Source of the DNA: a virus
Reading direction: 5' to 3' (one strand)
Virus record (IMG/VR): IMGVR_UViG_3300046000_009272
Coordinates: 1-39,019 of that record
DNA: 39,019 nucleotides
Every line of letters starts with the position of its first letter. Within the stretch, counting starts at the first letter, position 1. A model generated the notes under the pieces. The model worked only from the letters and a program-made list of their open reading frames with translations. It was not told the origin of the DNA and ran no database searches. The position numbers were made by a program, and so were the translations under genes. Shown here piece after piece: positions 1 through 6,949 of the stretch.

Positions 1-20
1 AAGTGGCGTAGAAACGAAAA

Positions 21-48
21 ACCCCTAGAACATCACTGTTCTAGGGGT
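21..48 (-). terminator. Intrinsic terminator of tRNA-Arg, left copy
   Basis: A perfect 12-bp stem (ACCCCTAGAACA pairing with TGTTCTAGGGGT) has a 4-base loop and, on the minus strand, runs into a T-tract. It is the terminator of the tRNA-Arg gene duplicated within the att repeat. Confidence 0.8.
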
Positions 49-54
49 ATCGTT

Positions 55-99
55 TGGTGCGGCTGGCAGGAATTGAACCCACGACCCCTTGGTTCGTAG
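55..99 (-). pseudogene. 3' fragment of tRNA-Arg in attL
   Basis: The anticodon loop (CTACGAA), the 3' anticodon strand, the variable loop, the T arm, the acceptor 3' strand and an encoded CCA match the tRNA-Arg(ACG) gene at the right end. The 5' half is missing and replaced by phage sequence. This is the non-functional fragment left by tRNA-targeted integration. Confidence 0.85.
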
Positions 100-224
100 T
101 TTTGCAGCCGCTGTTAAGTAGTTGATTCATAAGGGATTGGTGCCGTTCGTTCCAACTGATTGTGCACTGTATTGAGCAGAGATTCGGGGGCCAATCCCCC
201 AAAACTCCCCATGAGCCAAACGCA

Positions 225-272
225 AAAAAAGCCCACCGGGCCGCACTCAATGGCGGCCCGGTGGGCTTTTTT
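225..272. terminator. Bidirectional terminator with perfect 20-bp stem
   Basis: Six A, then GCCCACCGGGCCGC, pair perfectly with GCGGCCCGGTGGGC followed by six T, across an 8-base loop. The A-tract and T-tract allow termination in both directions. It lies directly after the small gene ending at 278 on the minus strand. A close relative sits at 1174-1225. Confidence 0.9.
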
Positions 273-277
273 ACAAT

Positions 278-442
278 TTACTTGGCGGCCTGTTTGCCTG
301 CCTCAAACGCCGCTTTGAGTGCAGCCTCTATGCTCCACACGGCCAGGTCGTGAAAATCGAGCCGGTCTGACTTGCGCTCCTGGAGGGTCTCAAGTCTCAA
401 GTGCTTTTGCGCGATTTGCGTGAGGATCTGCTGAGTGGTCAT
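278..442 (-). CDS. Small DUF6900-like phage protein (54 aa)
   Basis: The translation starts MTTQQILTQIAQKHL and continues through a helix-rich segment (SDRLDFHDLAVWSIEAAL) to a lysine-alanine tail. The pattern of an N-terminal helix, then a leucine pair, then SD.LDFH..AVW resembles the DUF6900 family of small phage and plasmid proteins, whose role is unknown. The stop codon is 6 bases from a perfect terminator stem, as expected for a real, separately ended gene. The ribosome site is weak (AAGG about 13 bases before ATG). It is too short for many gene finders. The family call is from memory and moderate; the coding call is stronger. Confidence 0.65.
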   Translation of the reverse strand: MTTQQILTQIAQKHLRLETLQERKSDRLDFHDLAVWSIEAALKAAFEAGKQAAK

Positions 443-883
443 TTGTTTGCTGCCTTGTTGCTGGCCTCCAGTACCGCTCTAGGATCGTGAGAAGTCAAGA
501 GCAAAAAAAAAACATTTTCACTCAACTATTGAGCATTGAAGGGGTCCGCGAGACCAAATGCTTTAGGAACCCTCGCCAATCAAGCGATCCAGTCTGGCTT
601 TCGCGCCCAGAATGAACAGTGTAAATGCTGCTTACATGAATACTGCGCATCCGACCAGGAACACTACCTGTAGTGGCTTGTCACCACCTTAGACACCATA
701 TATAGTGCGGACATCTGACAGCAAAAAGCCAAGGCGGCAACCTTGGCTTATGCAACCCCAACCAATTTTTAGCCCGGTCGGGGGTTTCCTAACAACGTAG
801 TGTTCAGAACCTCTATGTTGCCACGGAAATTGAGGGTGATCGGGCTTTTTTTGTAACGGCCATTGGCCAGAAAAAAACCAATC
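443..883. other. Stretch without a recognisable gene
   Basis: No ORF here has a convincing start site and natural composition. The stretch holds an A-run of about ten bases near 504, a hairpin at 726-749 and the region upstream of the plus-strand gene at 884. It probably carries promoters for the two flanking small genes, but I cannot place them with confidence. Confidence 0.5.
726..749 (-). terminator. Hairpin with T-run, probable terminator
   Basis: AAGCCAAGG pairs perfectly with CCTTGGCTT across a 6-base loop, and on the minus strand the stem continues into a T-tract. No minus-strand gene is evident just upstream of it apart from leftward read-through, so it may simply insulate the left end. 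Confidence 0.55.
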
Positions 884-1171
884 ATGACAACAAATCATCA
901 AATTCACTACGTGAACAAAGTACCTCGCACCGACATTCATAACGCCATAAAGTTTGTTGGGGGACGAAACCCAGACGGTACGGTCTGGAAAATGACATTG
1001 AACAACGCGGTCGAGAAAGTGCTGGACGCAACCTATCGTTTCTACGTTTCCGCCGGCGGCAAATCGGCATGGGTGTCGGTAGTCAAGTCGGCTAACGGCA
1101 ACCTCTTTTTGAAAACCGACGCCGATTCACTACTGGTGGACAACCTACTTAGCCTGCAAGAGTTTCCATAA
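884..1171 (+). CDS. DUF3892-like small protein (95 aa)
   Basis: The protein reads from MTTNHQIHYV and has the DUF3892 pattern: a beta-strand start, a G.NPDG..W segment near residue 30 (GGRNPDGTVWKM), Y.FYVSAGGKS.WV in the middle and a closing NLFLKTDADSLLVDNLLSL. DUF3892 proteins are small, of unknown function, and common in phages and bacteria. An in-frame TTG at 863 would add seven residues, but ATG at 884 fits the family start better. It stands alone, opposite in direction to the late operon, and ends at a shared terminator. Such isolated, separately transcribed genes at prophage edges are often expressed in the lysogen; that is inference. Confidence 0.75.
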   Translation: MTTNHQIHYVNKVPRTDIHNAIKFVGGRNPDGTVWKMTLNNAVEKVLDATYRFYVSAGGKSAWVSVVKSANGNLFLKTDADSLLVDNLLSLQEFP

Positions 1172-1173
1172 GC

Positions 1174-1225
1174 AAAAAAGCCCACCAGCCCGCACTTGAT
1201 GGCGGCCCGGTGGGCTCTTATTTTT
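1174..1225. terminator. Terminator shared by convergent genes
   Basis: A GC-rich stem (GCCCACC...CCGC with GCGG...GGTGGGC, two interior mismatches) is flanked by A and T tracts. It lies between the stop of the DUF3892-like gene and the stop of the methyltransferase and can serve both. It is a diverged copy of the terminator at 225-272, with the same loop size and nearly the same stem. Confidence 0.8.
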
Positions 1226-1227
1226 GG

Positions 1228-2013
1228 TCAGAACAACCCAGCAGGCTGCGCGTCCACATCCCAGCTGCTGATGATCAGCTCCATGCGGTCGACGCCCTGG
1301 CCACCGCCCACCGTGTACTTGATGGGCACCTCAATGACGTGGAACCCCGCAAAGCACTCGCGGATCTGCGGGTGGTCGTTGATGCTCAACATGGCCTTGC
1401 CTTTGATGGTGCGCATGATCTCGGCCATGGCCTCGTACTCGGCCCAGGGGAACGGCACGCCGTAGCCTTCGGTCTCCCAATACGGCGGGTCCATGTAAAA
1501 GAAGCTGTGCGGCCGGTCGTACCGACGTATGCACTCCTTCCAGTCCAGCCGCTCGATGTAGGCGCTGGCCAGGCGCAAGTGCGCGGTACTGAGGGATTCC
1601 TCGATGCGCAGCAGGTTCACCGCCGGTGCCGTGGTGGCCGTGCCCCAGCTCTGGCCCTGCACGCGGCCGCCAAACGCCTGGTGCTGCAGGTAGTAGAACC
1701 GGGCGGCCCGCTGGATGTCGGTCAGCGTCTCGCTGGGGGTGATTTGCGTCCACTTGAAGATCTCGCGGCTGCTGAGCGCCCATTTGAACTGGCGAACAAA
1801 CTCCTCCAAGTGGTTCTGCACCACCCGGTAGAGATTGACCACGTCGCCGTTGACGTCGTTGATGACTTCAACTTCGGCCGGTTGCCGCAAAAAATAGAGC
1901 GCCGCGCCACCGGCGAACACCTCGACGTAGCAGGTGTGCGGGGGAAAACGCGGGATGATGATGTCGGCCAGGCGGCGTTTGCCGCCCAACCAAGGAATGA
2001 TGGGAGATGCCAT
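1228..2013 (-). CDS. D12-class adenine-specific DNA methyltransferase
   Basis: This 261-residue protein is predicted to transfer a methyl group from S-adenosylmethionine to N6 of adenine in DNA. It shows the Dam/D12 order of motifs: WLGGKRR at residues 8-14, the SAM-binding FAGGAA at 33-38, the INDVNGDVVN strand at 51-60 and the catalytic DPPY at 175-178. Length and layout fit the MethyltransfD12 family. It is the last gene of the leftward late transcription unit, after the lysis genes, and is separated from Rz1 by a 168-base non-coding stretch. No partner restriction enzyme is visible, so it is an orphan methylase, likely protecting or marking phage DNA. The recognition site cannot be read from sequence; GATC is possible but unproven. 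Confidence 0.92.
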   Translation of the reverse strand: MASPIIPWLGGKRRLADIIIPRFPPHTCYVEVFAGGAALYFLRQPAEVEVINDVNGDVVNLYRVVQNHLEEFVRQFKWALSSREIFKWTQITPSETLTDIQRAARFYYLQHQAFGGRVQGQSWGTATTAPAVNLLRIEESLSTAHLRLASAYIERLDWKECIRRYDRPHSFFYMDPPYWETEGYGVPFPWAEYEAMAEIMRTIKGKAMLSINDHPQIRECFAGFHVIEVPIKYTVGGGQGVDRMELIISSWDVDAQPAGLF

Positions 2014-2150
2014 TGTGAGGATGATCCAGTGGGGGTTGTTACACTTGGCCCGCCTCCCGGGAGGTGGCAGGGCCTAGGCTGGCTCACGGCGCGTTCGTGG
2101 TTTGGCGGCTGGTCAGGAGTGTTAGTAGCACTACTGGCCGGTCGCTCTGT

Positions 2151-2169
2151 CTTTGCACCAGGTGCAAAG
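2151..2169. repeat. Perfect 19-base palindrome
   Basis: CTTTGCACC-A-GGTGCAAAG is a perfect inverted repeat between Rz1 and the methyltransferase. A second, shorter one (AGTAG-CA-CTACT) lies 20 bases away at 2123-2134. There is no T-tract, so it is not a typical terminator; an operator or a processing site for the methylase message is possible. Confidence 0.6.
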
Positions 2170-2181
2170 ACGGGAAATCAG

Positions 2182-2409
2182 TTAATCCAATGCTCCTGCA
2201 GCCGTCCTGCACTCGTAGTACAGGCCGGCCACTTCGATCAGCTTCTCGGTCGTTGCTCCGAAACTGTTATCGCGCAGGGGTGTCAGGCGGGGGCAGCTTG
2301 CCACCGTCAGTGGGCTTGGGCTCACTATTGGTGAGTGCCGAGTTAACAAGCCGCAGCCCGTTGTCAGAGTGCTTGCAATCAGCATAAATAGTATTGGTGT
2401 GAGTCTCAC
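2182..2409 (-). CDS. Rz1-like outer-membrane spanin lipoprotein
   Basis: The 75-residue product begins MRLTPILFMLIASTLTTGCG: a basic n-region, a hydrophobic stretch and a lipobox-like TTGC, so Cys19 would be lipidated and anchored in the outer membrane. The start is a GTG placed six bases after a perfect AGGAGG, which decides for it over the ATG 24 bases downstream. The gene begins inside the Rz gene in another frame and runs past its end, the classic Rz/Rz1 nested layout. Together with Rz it would fuse inner and outer membranes in the final step of lysis. The T at position -3 of the lipobox is unusual. Confidence 0.85.
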   Translation of the reverse strand: MRLTPILFMLIASTLTTGCGLLTRHSPIVSPSPLTVASCPRLTPLRDNSFGATTEKLIEVAGLYYECRTAAGALD

Positions 2410-2617
2410 GCTCGACCTCCTGTTTAATGGTTGTGTTGTTGACGCGGATCTTGGCGATCGCCTTTGCGCTGGCATCACTCAGGATGCCTACCGCCTCCTC
2501 CAGCAGTTCTTTTTTGTCAGATTCACTGGCTTTTTGGTGGTCTACGCCCAAGGTAAACCCACCCCATCCAGCTCCTAAGCAGGCCACCAGGGCGGCGACG
2601 ATCAAATAGGGGTTCAT
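2267..2617 (-). CDS. Rz-like inner-membrane spanin
   Basis: A 116-residue protein with one N-terminal membrane segment (residues 4-22, YLIVAALVACLGAGWGGF) is followed by a charged, helix-prone region (about 28-75) expected to form a coiled coil in the periplasm. The C-terminus is proline-rich (TDGGKLPPPDTPAR). This is the shape of an i-spanin. The ATG overlaps the stop of the endolysin gene as ATGA, so translation is coupled. The nested Rz1 gene supports the call; sequence similarity to lambda Rz itself is not obvious. Confidence 0.82.
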   Translation of the reverse strand: MNPYLIVAALVACLGAGWGGFTLGVDHQKASESDKKELLEEAVGILSDASAKAIAKIRVNNTTIKQEVERETHTNTIYADCKHSDNGLRLVNSALTNSEPKPTDGGKLPPPDTPAR

Positions 2618-3027
2618 GGGTAGAACGCCCGGTTTCCAGACCGTGGGGCCCGGGTAGTCCAGTGGCTCCAGCCCTTGGTCGCGCTGGGGTGTTCGATGTA
2701 GATGCCGTGGGCAGCCAGCCGGTCCTGGTGGGCCATGCACCAGTCGTCAATGGCTTCGTGCGGATCGTAGCGGTCAACACCCTCGCCTTCCTTGTGGCTG
2801 GAGTTCGGGGCACCCTGCGGACAGGTTTGTGGGCGGAAACCACCGAAGGTTTGCCCGCTGACGCCGCTCTTTGTGGCCGGGTTGACGGGGAACACCACGC
2901 CGTCGGCAATCATTTCCTCCTCCAGGGCGCAGCAGGCGGCCAGCAACTTTGTCGCGTGTTGCTCGCGGGTTGGCGACCAGTCCGAGGAATCGCGGTGGGG
3001 GCCAACGTATTGGTTCAGGGTAATCAT
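2614..3027 (-). CDS. M15-type peptidase endolysin
   Basis: The 137-residue protein has the metal-binding pattern of M15 peptidases (VanY / L-alanyl-D-glutamate endopeptidase): SSHKEGEGVD with His78 and Asp85 as zinc ligands, then Glu112 in IEHP and His122 in GWSHW. Such phage enzymes cut the peptide cross-links of the cell wall. No signal peptide is present, so export would depend on the holin. AAGGA precedes the ATG, and the gene sits between membrane proteins of holin type and the spanins. The N-terminal 60 residues hold a helix-rich part that is not clearly catalytic. Confidence 0.85.
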   Translation of the reverse strand: MITLNQYVGPHRDSSDWSPTREQHATKLLAACCALEEEMIADGVVFPVNPATKSGVSGQTFGGFRPQTCPQGAPNSSHKEGEGVDRYDPHEAIDDWCMAHQDRLAAHGIYIEHPSATKGWSHWTTRAPRSGNRAFYP

Positions 3028-3031
3028 GGGT

Positions 3032-3352
3032 TCATCCTTCTTTCACACGGGTTCGAATAATGAGAACGGCAAAGCCGCACATAACTGCGGTTTCTGCCAG
3101 CGAGGGGATTTGGTGGTTGACGCGCTCCCACGGGTTAACGTGCACGCCAAAGTGGAGCAACAGCGGTGTGACCACCGCGCCACCAGCGCCCAGGGCGAAC
3201 AGCAACCAGGACAGCGCCTTGAGCCCATCCAGCAGGCGGGCGAGTGGCGCCAGTCCAGGTGCAAAGGGCGTAGTGCGCTCCATCTTGTTGAGCGCCTCGG
3301 CTAGCACAATCAGGCCGGCACACCAGTGGGCAACTTGCAGGGCGGCGTCCAT
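3032..3352 (-). CDS. Small membrane protein, holin or holin partner
   Basis: A 106-residue protein has two strong hydrophobic segments, around residues 45-70 (ALSWLLFALGAGGAVVTPLL) and 87-98 (AVMCGFAVLIII-like), and a charged C-terminus. Its ATG overlaps the stop of the preceding membrane protein (TGATG), and the endolysin follows four bases after its stop. Position and shape suggest a second holin or an antiholin; no family could be named. Confidence 0.65.
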   Translation of the reverse strand: MDAALQVAHWCAGLIVLAEALNKMERTTPFAPGLAPLARLLDGLKALSWLLFALGAGGAVVTPLLLHFGVHVNPWERVNHQIPSLAETAVMCGFAVLIIRTRVKEG

Positions 3353-3756
3353 CACGCACCCCCTTGCACAGCAGGCGTATTGCCAGAGGCCCGGGATATG
3401 GCAAACACCAGCACCTTTTGAGCCCCACCTCCTACCGCAAAGGCTGCACTGAGCAACAGCGGATCTGGCAGGCTGGCCATCAACAACACCAGGGGCGTGA
3501 GATAGCCGGCCGTCAGGCTGGACGCCACCGCCACAAACATGCGACGCAAGGTGGTGCGGACCAGCTCTGTCCATGTGTCTGCACTGCCAGGCACGCTGTT
3601 GAGCAAGATGATGGCGACCAGCGAGCCAAAGAAGCCCGCAATCAACAAGTCAGCCCGCAGGCCTAGGGGAACCCCAAACAGGGTGAGCATTGGCATAGAC
3701 ACACTGGCAGCAGCCAGCGTGGCGACCGCCACCGTTGTGGACGTTGGTTCAGGCAT
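3352..3756 (-). CDS. Putative holin (multi-pass membrane protein)
   Basis: The 134-residue product has about four hydrophobic segments (near residues 8-30, 37-53, 72-96 and 99-118) with short loops. This fits a phage holin that opens the inner membrane to release endolysin at a set time. It heads the lysis cassette holin - second membrane protein - endolysin - Rz/Rz1. The upstream 3794-4162 gene ends in a hairpin terminator, so lysis genes may be partly uncoupled from the tail genes. The exact holin class is not clear. Confidence 0.7.
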   Translation of the reverse strand: MPEPTSTTVAVATLAAASVSMPMLTLFGVPLGLRADLLIAGFFGSLVAIILLNSVPGSADTWTELVRTTLRRMFVAVASSLTAGYLTPLVLLMASLPDPLLLSAAFAVGGGAQKVLVFAISRASGNTPAVQGGA

Positions 3757-3782
3757 GAAATTCCTCGGGTTTCAATGGGCGT

Positions 3783-3806
3783 AAAAAAGGCCGCTAAGCG
3801 GCGTTC
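3783..3806 (-). terminator. Terminator overlapping the stop of the 3794 gene
   Basis: On the minus strand GCCGC-TTA-GCGGC is followed by a T-tract. The stem includes the last two codons and the TAG stop of the gene ending at 3794, so this gene ends inside its own terminator just before the lysis cassette. Confidence 0.75.
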
Positions 3807-4162
3807 TTGATGTGGGGGTGGCCTGGCGGTGCGATCCAGTTCAACAGGCGGGCGATTGGTCTGGCCACCCTGCCCCGCCAGCCGGTGTCAAACCACAGTC
3901 GCTCCAGGCGGGTGCTGAATGTCCACTCGGGCTGCAGCTCGTTTTGCTTCCAGCGCGGCCACTCCCACAGGTAGATAGACAGCACCGTCCAGTTGGCCAG
4001 CACGTCGATCAGCAGCGCGAACCCCGCAACGAACTCGCAGACGTTGCGCGCCCACTGCGGCCAGCTTTCCCGCTGGTACTGAATTCCCAGCGAATAGCCG
4101 AAAAAAAGGGCCACTGGTTGGCCCACGAAGAACAGCAGTAAAATCCACCAGAGCCACGTCAT
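3794..4162 (-). CDS. Membrane protein upstream of lysis cassette
   Basis: The 122-residue product begins MTWLWWILLLFFVGQPVALF, a hydrophobic segment, and has a second one near 42-66 (FVAGFALLIDVLANWTVLSIYL), followed by a basic, tryptophan-rich tail. ATG overlaps the previous stop as ATGA. The function is unknown. It is placed between tail-fibre genes and the holin, where small phage membrane proteins such as superinfection-exclusion or accessory lysis factors are common; that role is only inferred from place. Confidence 0.65.
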   Translation of the reverse strand: MTWLWWILLLFFVGQPVALFFGYSLGIQYQRESWPQWARNVCEFVAGFALLIDVLANWTVLSIYLWEWPRWKQNELQPEWTFSTRLERLWFDTGWRGRVARPIARLLNWIAPPGHPHIKNAA

Positions 4163-4533
4163 GCATCCACCCCGGCAAACGCCTTGACAAGAGACTCCGG
4201 CAGCGTTGCGACGATGGCCGCGTACTTGCCAAGAATGAAGGCGTCCACCAGCTCGGGGTCGGCGGGGCACCCAGTCGTAATGTCCAGAAGTGCAAAGCGG
4301 GTGGCGCTGCATGCCGAGACAAGCTCGGAATCACCTGCGTCCCGTGCGGCATCTTTGATGCCATGCACGCGGCCCAAGATAGCCTCACGCACCTTGCGCA
4401 CCTTGGACAGCTTGGACTCCACCTCAGATTTTGTGCGGGATTCCTCCCGCGCTGCGATTTCCTCGGAGGTGGCTTCGCGGTCACCGGGTCGCATGTCACC
4501 AACGTAGATTTGATTTTGTGAATTGATGTACAT
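4159..4533 (-). CDS. Probable tail fibre assembly-like protein
   Basis: The 124-residue protein opens MYINSQNQIYVGDMRPGDREA, a beta-hairpin-like start often seen in tail fibre assembly or DUF4376-type proteins. A basic helical stretch (about residues 35-66) follows, then a C-terminal helical part. It starts with TGATG overlap directly after the tail fibre gene, the normal place of a fibre chaperone. The call rests on position and the N-terminal pattern; it is not a firm family match. Confidence 0.55.
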   Translation of the reverse strand: MYINSQNQIYVGDMRPGDREATSEEIAAREESRTKSEVESKLSKVRKVREAILGRVHGIKDAARDAGDSELVSACSATRFALLDITTGCPADPELVDAFILGKYAAIVATLPESLVKAFAGVDA

Positions 4534-6053
4534 CAGAACCCCCTCGCAACTGAAAACCCAACCTTCCAGCTCCCAATCACGGTGTCTGTAATCGTCCCGG
4601 TTGATTTATGGGGAAGTTTTGGGCCACTGCCTCCGAACGTGAACCCGCATGTATTCCTTGTCGTCCAGAACGCCGCACCAGAATAGACACTCCCATTTGC
4701 GTCGGCTCCTAGGACGTATATCCTGTCCCCAACCGCGTAACCAACATCTGCCGTCTTGCACTCAATCCATGCGATAGCGCGTTGGAACGGCGTCCCAATG
4801 TTGCTATTGAAAGAGTACGCCGTGGCGACAGCGATGGTCGTTTGCTCGTTGGAGTAGCGGCCAACTTTTGTGTAACTCACCACGCTGGTAATCGTCGATG
4901 CGCCTGCGAGGCATTCACCTACCGCGTCTCGCTGCACTGCTGTTGCCGTCGACCCATTGCCGACATACATCTGCCCCACGTCGGACACATAGGTATGCTG
5001 CCCATTGACGACTGATATGGCTGGCACCGAATCTTGGGCAATGTATGGAAGCGTGGAGCTGATGGCTGTCAGTGCCCCGGTGCTGGCATTACGGTCGACA
5101 AACAGGTAATTGACCACGTTGGCGGTCAGTCCAGACCAGTATCCAGTCACATCTGCAGACAGCGTGCCAACAAAGTCAGATGCGCCAGCGGCACCCATAC
5201 CATTTGCGAACGCCAGGCGCAAGGGCGTGGCAGTGGCAACCAGGTTGCAGGCCAGTCCAGGGCCGATGGCTACGAAGGCGGAAGCGCCTGCAAGAATGGT
5301 CTGGCGCAACGGGACCTGCACCGCCAGTGCAGTCGAGGAAAAATTCAGCAACTCCACCACACCACCCGCAAGCACCCGCAGTTCCCCCGAATCGCCCCCC
5401 GCCAACTGAACGTTGGCGCCCCGCTGCGTGATCAGGCTTGCACCATTCACAAACGAAGGCGTAGCACCGGTGGCAACCACAAACCGGAATACGCGTCCAA
5501 CGGCTGCGGTGAAGCCCGTCATGGCGTTGTTGCCGGTGAATTGGATGTCATCCGTATCCGGCGCATTGGCCGTCAGGTCGACCACACCGGCCACGCTGGC
5601 GACATCAACGCGTGCGGCACGTGGGGAGATGCCCAGGGCGGCGTAGCTCAGGCCGATGGTCCAGCTGACGAAGGTGCCGCTGCCCACGGCGTAGGTCACG
5701 TTCACATCCAGCGCGGTACCGGTGTAGCCGGTGACCACGCCTTTCATGTAGTTGGCGCCGTTGCTGACCACGACCGTCTGTCCCACGGTCCAGCTCTTGC
5801 CGCTTTGGGTGACAAAGGACCGGGCTCCCGTGCCAATGGCCAAGCTGGTGGTGCTGGTGCCGCCATAGTTGGGCAAGGCCATATTCATGGCAATGCTGGC
5901 GGTCACGTCCGCATTGGTCTGCATCGCGTCGGCCGTACTGTTGGCTTGCGTTCTAAACGTCTGCAACGAGGCCAGAAATTCAAATGCTTTGGCGTCAAAA
6001 TTCGACACCGAATCGGTTGGGCTAGGTGGGTCGGGTAATGCATTAATGCTCAT
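4533..6053 (-). CDS. Tail fibre protein
   Basis: A 506-residue protein is low in cysteine and rich in Ala, Gly, Ser, Thr and Val, with long beta-strand repeats typical of trimeric fibres. The N-terminus (MSINALPDPPSPTDSVSNFD, then a helical Phe-Leu-Ala-Ser-Leu-Gln segment) is a form seen at the virion-attached end of phage tail fibres. The C-terminal 150 residues contain a W, Y and G rich segment that may be the receptor-binding tip. The gene follows the distal tail gene with a 4-base overlap and precedes an assembly-like gene. It is the only fibre candidate in the window and carries no variable repeat of the DGR. Confidence 0.8.
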   Translation of the reverse strand: MSINALPDPPSPTDSVSNFDAKAFEFLASLQTFRTQANSTADAMQTNADVTASIAMNMALPNYGGTSTTSLAIGTGARSFVTQSGKSWTVGQTVVVSNGANYMKGVVTGYTGTALDVNVTYAVGSGTFVSWTIGLSYAALGISPRAARVDVASVAGVVDLTANAPDTDDIQFTGNNAMTGFTAAVGRVFRFVVATGATPSFVNGASLITQRGANVQLAGGDSGELRVLAGGVVELLNFSSTALAVQVPLRQTILAGASAFVAIGPGLACNLVATATPLRLAFANGMGAAGASDFVGTLSADVTGYWSGLTANVVNYLFVDRNASTGALTAISSTLPYIAQDSVPAISVVNGQHTYVSDVGQMYVGNGSTATAVQRDAVGECLAGASTITSVVSYTKVGRYSNEQTTIAVATAYSFNSNIGTPFQRAIAWIECKTADVGYAVGDRIYVLGADANGSVYSGAAFWTTRNTCGFTFGGSGPKLPHKSTGTITDTVIGSWKVGFSVARGF

Positions 6054-6949
6054 GTGAGTCCTTCCAAAGATAAAGAGCAGTCAGATGTGGTGGGGTAGTT
6101 GACCAACGTGTTGAAGTTCATAAAAACTCCGTAAACAGTGGTGCTGGCGTATTCGTCGCTTCCGATCCACAGGCATGGAATGGCCCGCAGGGATGCCAGG
6201 TAGTCATTGAAGGGGTCCACCTCGTGGCGGTCAATCGTCAGCACAAAGTCGGCTGTTTTGGCATACCCCCGCTGGGTGAGAACAATGTCGCCCCACTCAT
6301 TGGTTTCTTTTCGGCTGTAGTCCTTCATGCCCAGGCTTGCGCCGTAATGCACGCCAAAACCCCAGGTGCTGACATTGCCCACCATCAGGGTGCCCACCGC
6401 CATGTCGGCCAGGCCAGTGAAGTCCACAATGATTTGCGCGTCAAAAAAGCTGGGCAAGTCTTGGTAGTAGCTGGTGAGCGATCCCAAGCGCTGGCCAAAG
6501 AACCAGTTCCACCAGCCGGGGCCTGGTGGCGTGCGGGCGCGGGTGATGGTCTTGTCGTACACCGTGCCGTAGGCATCGCTCACCATGCGAACACGGATGG
6601 TCTGCACGCTGCGCAGGTTGACCGCAGCCACCGCAGTCACCACCGTGCCGGGGCGGATGGTGTAGCTGATGCTGGTGGTCTGCGCGGTCTGCGAGCTGCT
6701 GACCAGGTCGAACAACTTCCAGCGGTTGGTGGCGCTTACCAGCACCCACCAGGTGGCATTGGCGGCCGGGGCGTGCCCGACATTCGTAGCCTGCCGGCTC
6801 TGGTAGATCAGGTGGTTGTCAATCACCCGGTCGCCAACCGCATAGGTGGTGCCTGCGGCGTAGGTGGCGTAGTCGGCCTCGGGCACGTTGGTGGCAATCA
6901 GCATGGCGGGGGTGATCGCCAGGGGCTTGATGATGGTCAGGCTGCTCAT
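6050..6949 (-). CDS. Distal tail protein with carbohydrate-binding-like module
   Basis: The start MSSLTIIKPLAITPAML overlaps the tape measure stop as ATGA, which decides against an earlier TTG. Residues about 37-82 form a chitin/cellulose-binding-like pattern found in phage tail proteins: YAAGTTYAVGDRV, then a tyrosine-rich strand, then W and TNRWKLFD. The rest (299 residues in all) is beta-rich with aromatic clusters (PGWWNWFFG near 155). It is directly after the tape measure, so it likely belongs to the tail tip. It replaces the several tail-tip genes normally found here. The function is inferred from position and module only. Confidence 0.7.
   Translation of the reverse strand: MSSLTIIKPLAITPAMLIATNVPEADYATYAAGTTYAVGDRVIDNHLIYQSRQATNVGHAPAANATWWVLVSATNRWKLFDLVSSSQTAQTTSISYTIRPGTVVTAVAAVNLRSVQTIRVRMVSDAYGTVYDKTITRARTPPGPGWWNWFFGQRLGSLTSYYQDLPSFFDAQIIVDFTGLADMAVGTLMVGNVSTWGFGVHYGASLGMKDYSRKETNEWGDIVLTQRGYAKTADFVLTIDRHEVDPFNDYLASLRAIPCLWIGSDEYASTTVYGVFMNFNTLVNYPTTSDCSLSLEGLT

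Larger units (their letters stand above)
1..99. repeat. attL: attL: left copy of 99-base integration repeat
   Basis: This is identical to 38895-38993. It holds the last bases of an integrase-like 3' end (AAGTGGCGTAG), a 12-bp-stem terminator and the 3' half of a tRNA-Arg gene. Identity ends at the 5' edge of the anticodon loop, after which the left copy reads TTTTG and the right copy CCAAG. Crossover at an anticodon loop is a known habit of tyrosine integrases. The repeat may extend to the left of the window. Confidence 0.9.

Noticed and set aside
41-250. Minus-strand ORF over the left att repeat
   Set aside because: It runs through the tRNA fragment and the terminator; the pattern is again a translated tRNA.
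1210-2334. Long plus-strand ORF opposite the methyltransferase
   Set aside because: It is a mirror of the minus-strand methyltransferase with clear D12 motifs; composition is His/Arg/Ala-rich and has no family pattern.
5034-6038. Plus-strand ORF opposite the tail fibre
   Set aside because: It is the antisense of a repetitive, G+C-rich coding gene; no ribosome site and unnatural composition.
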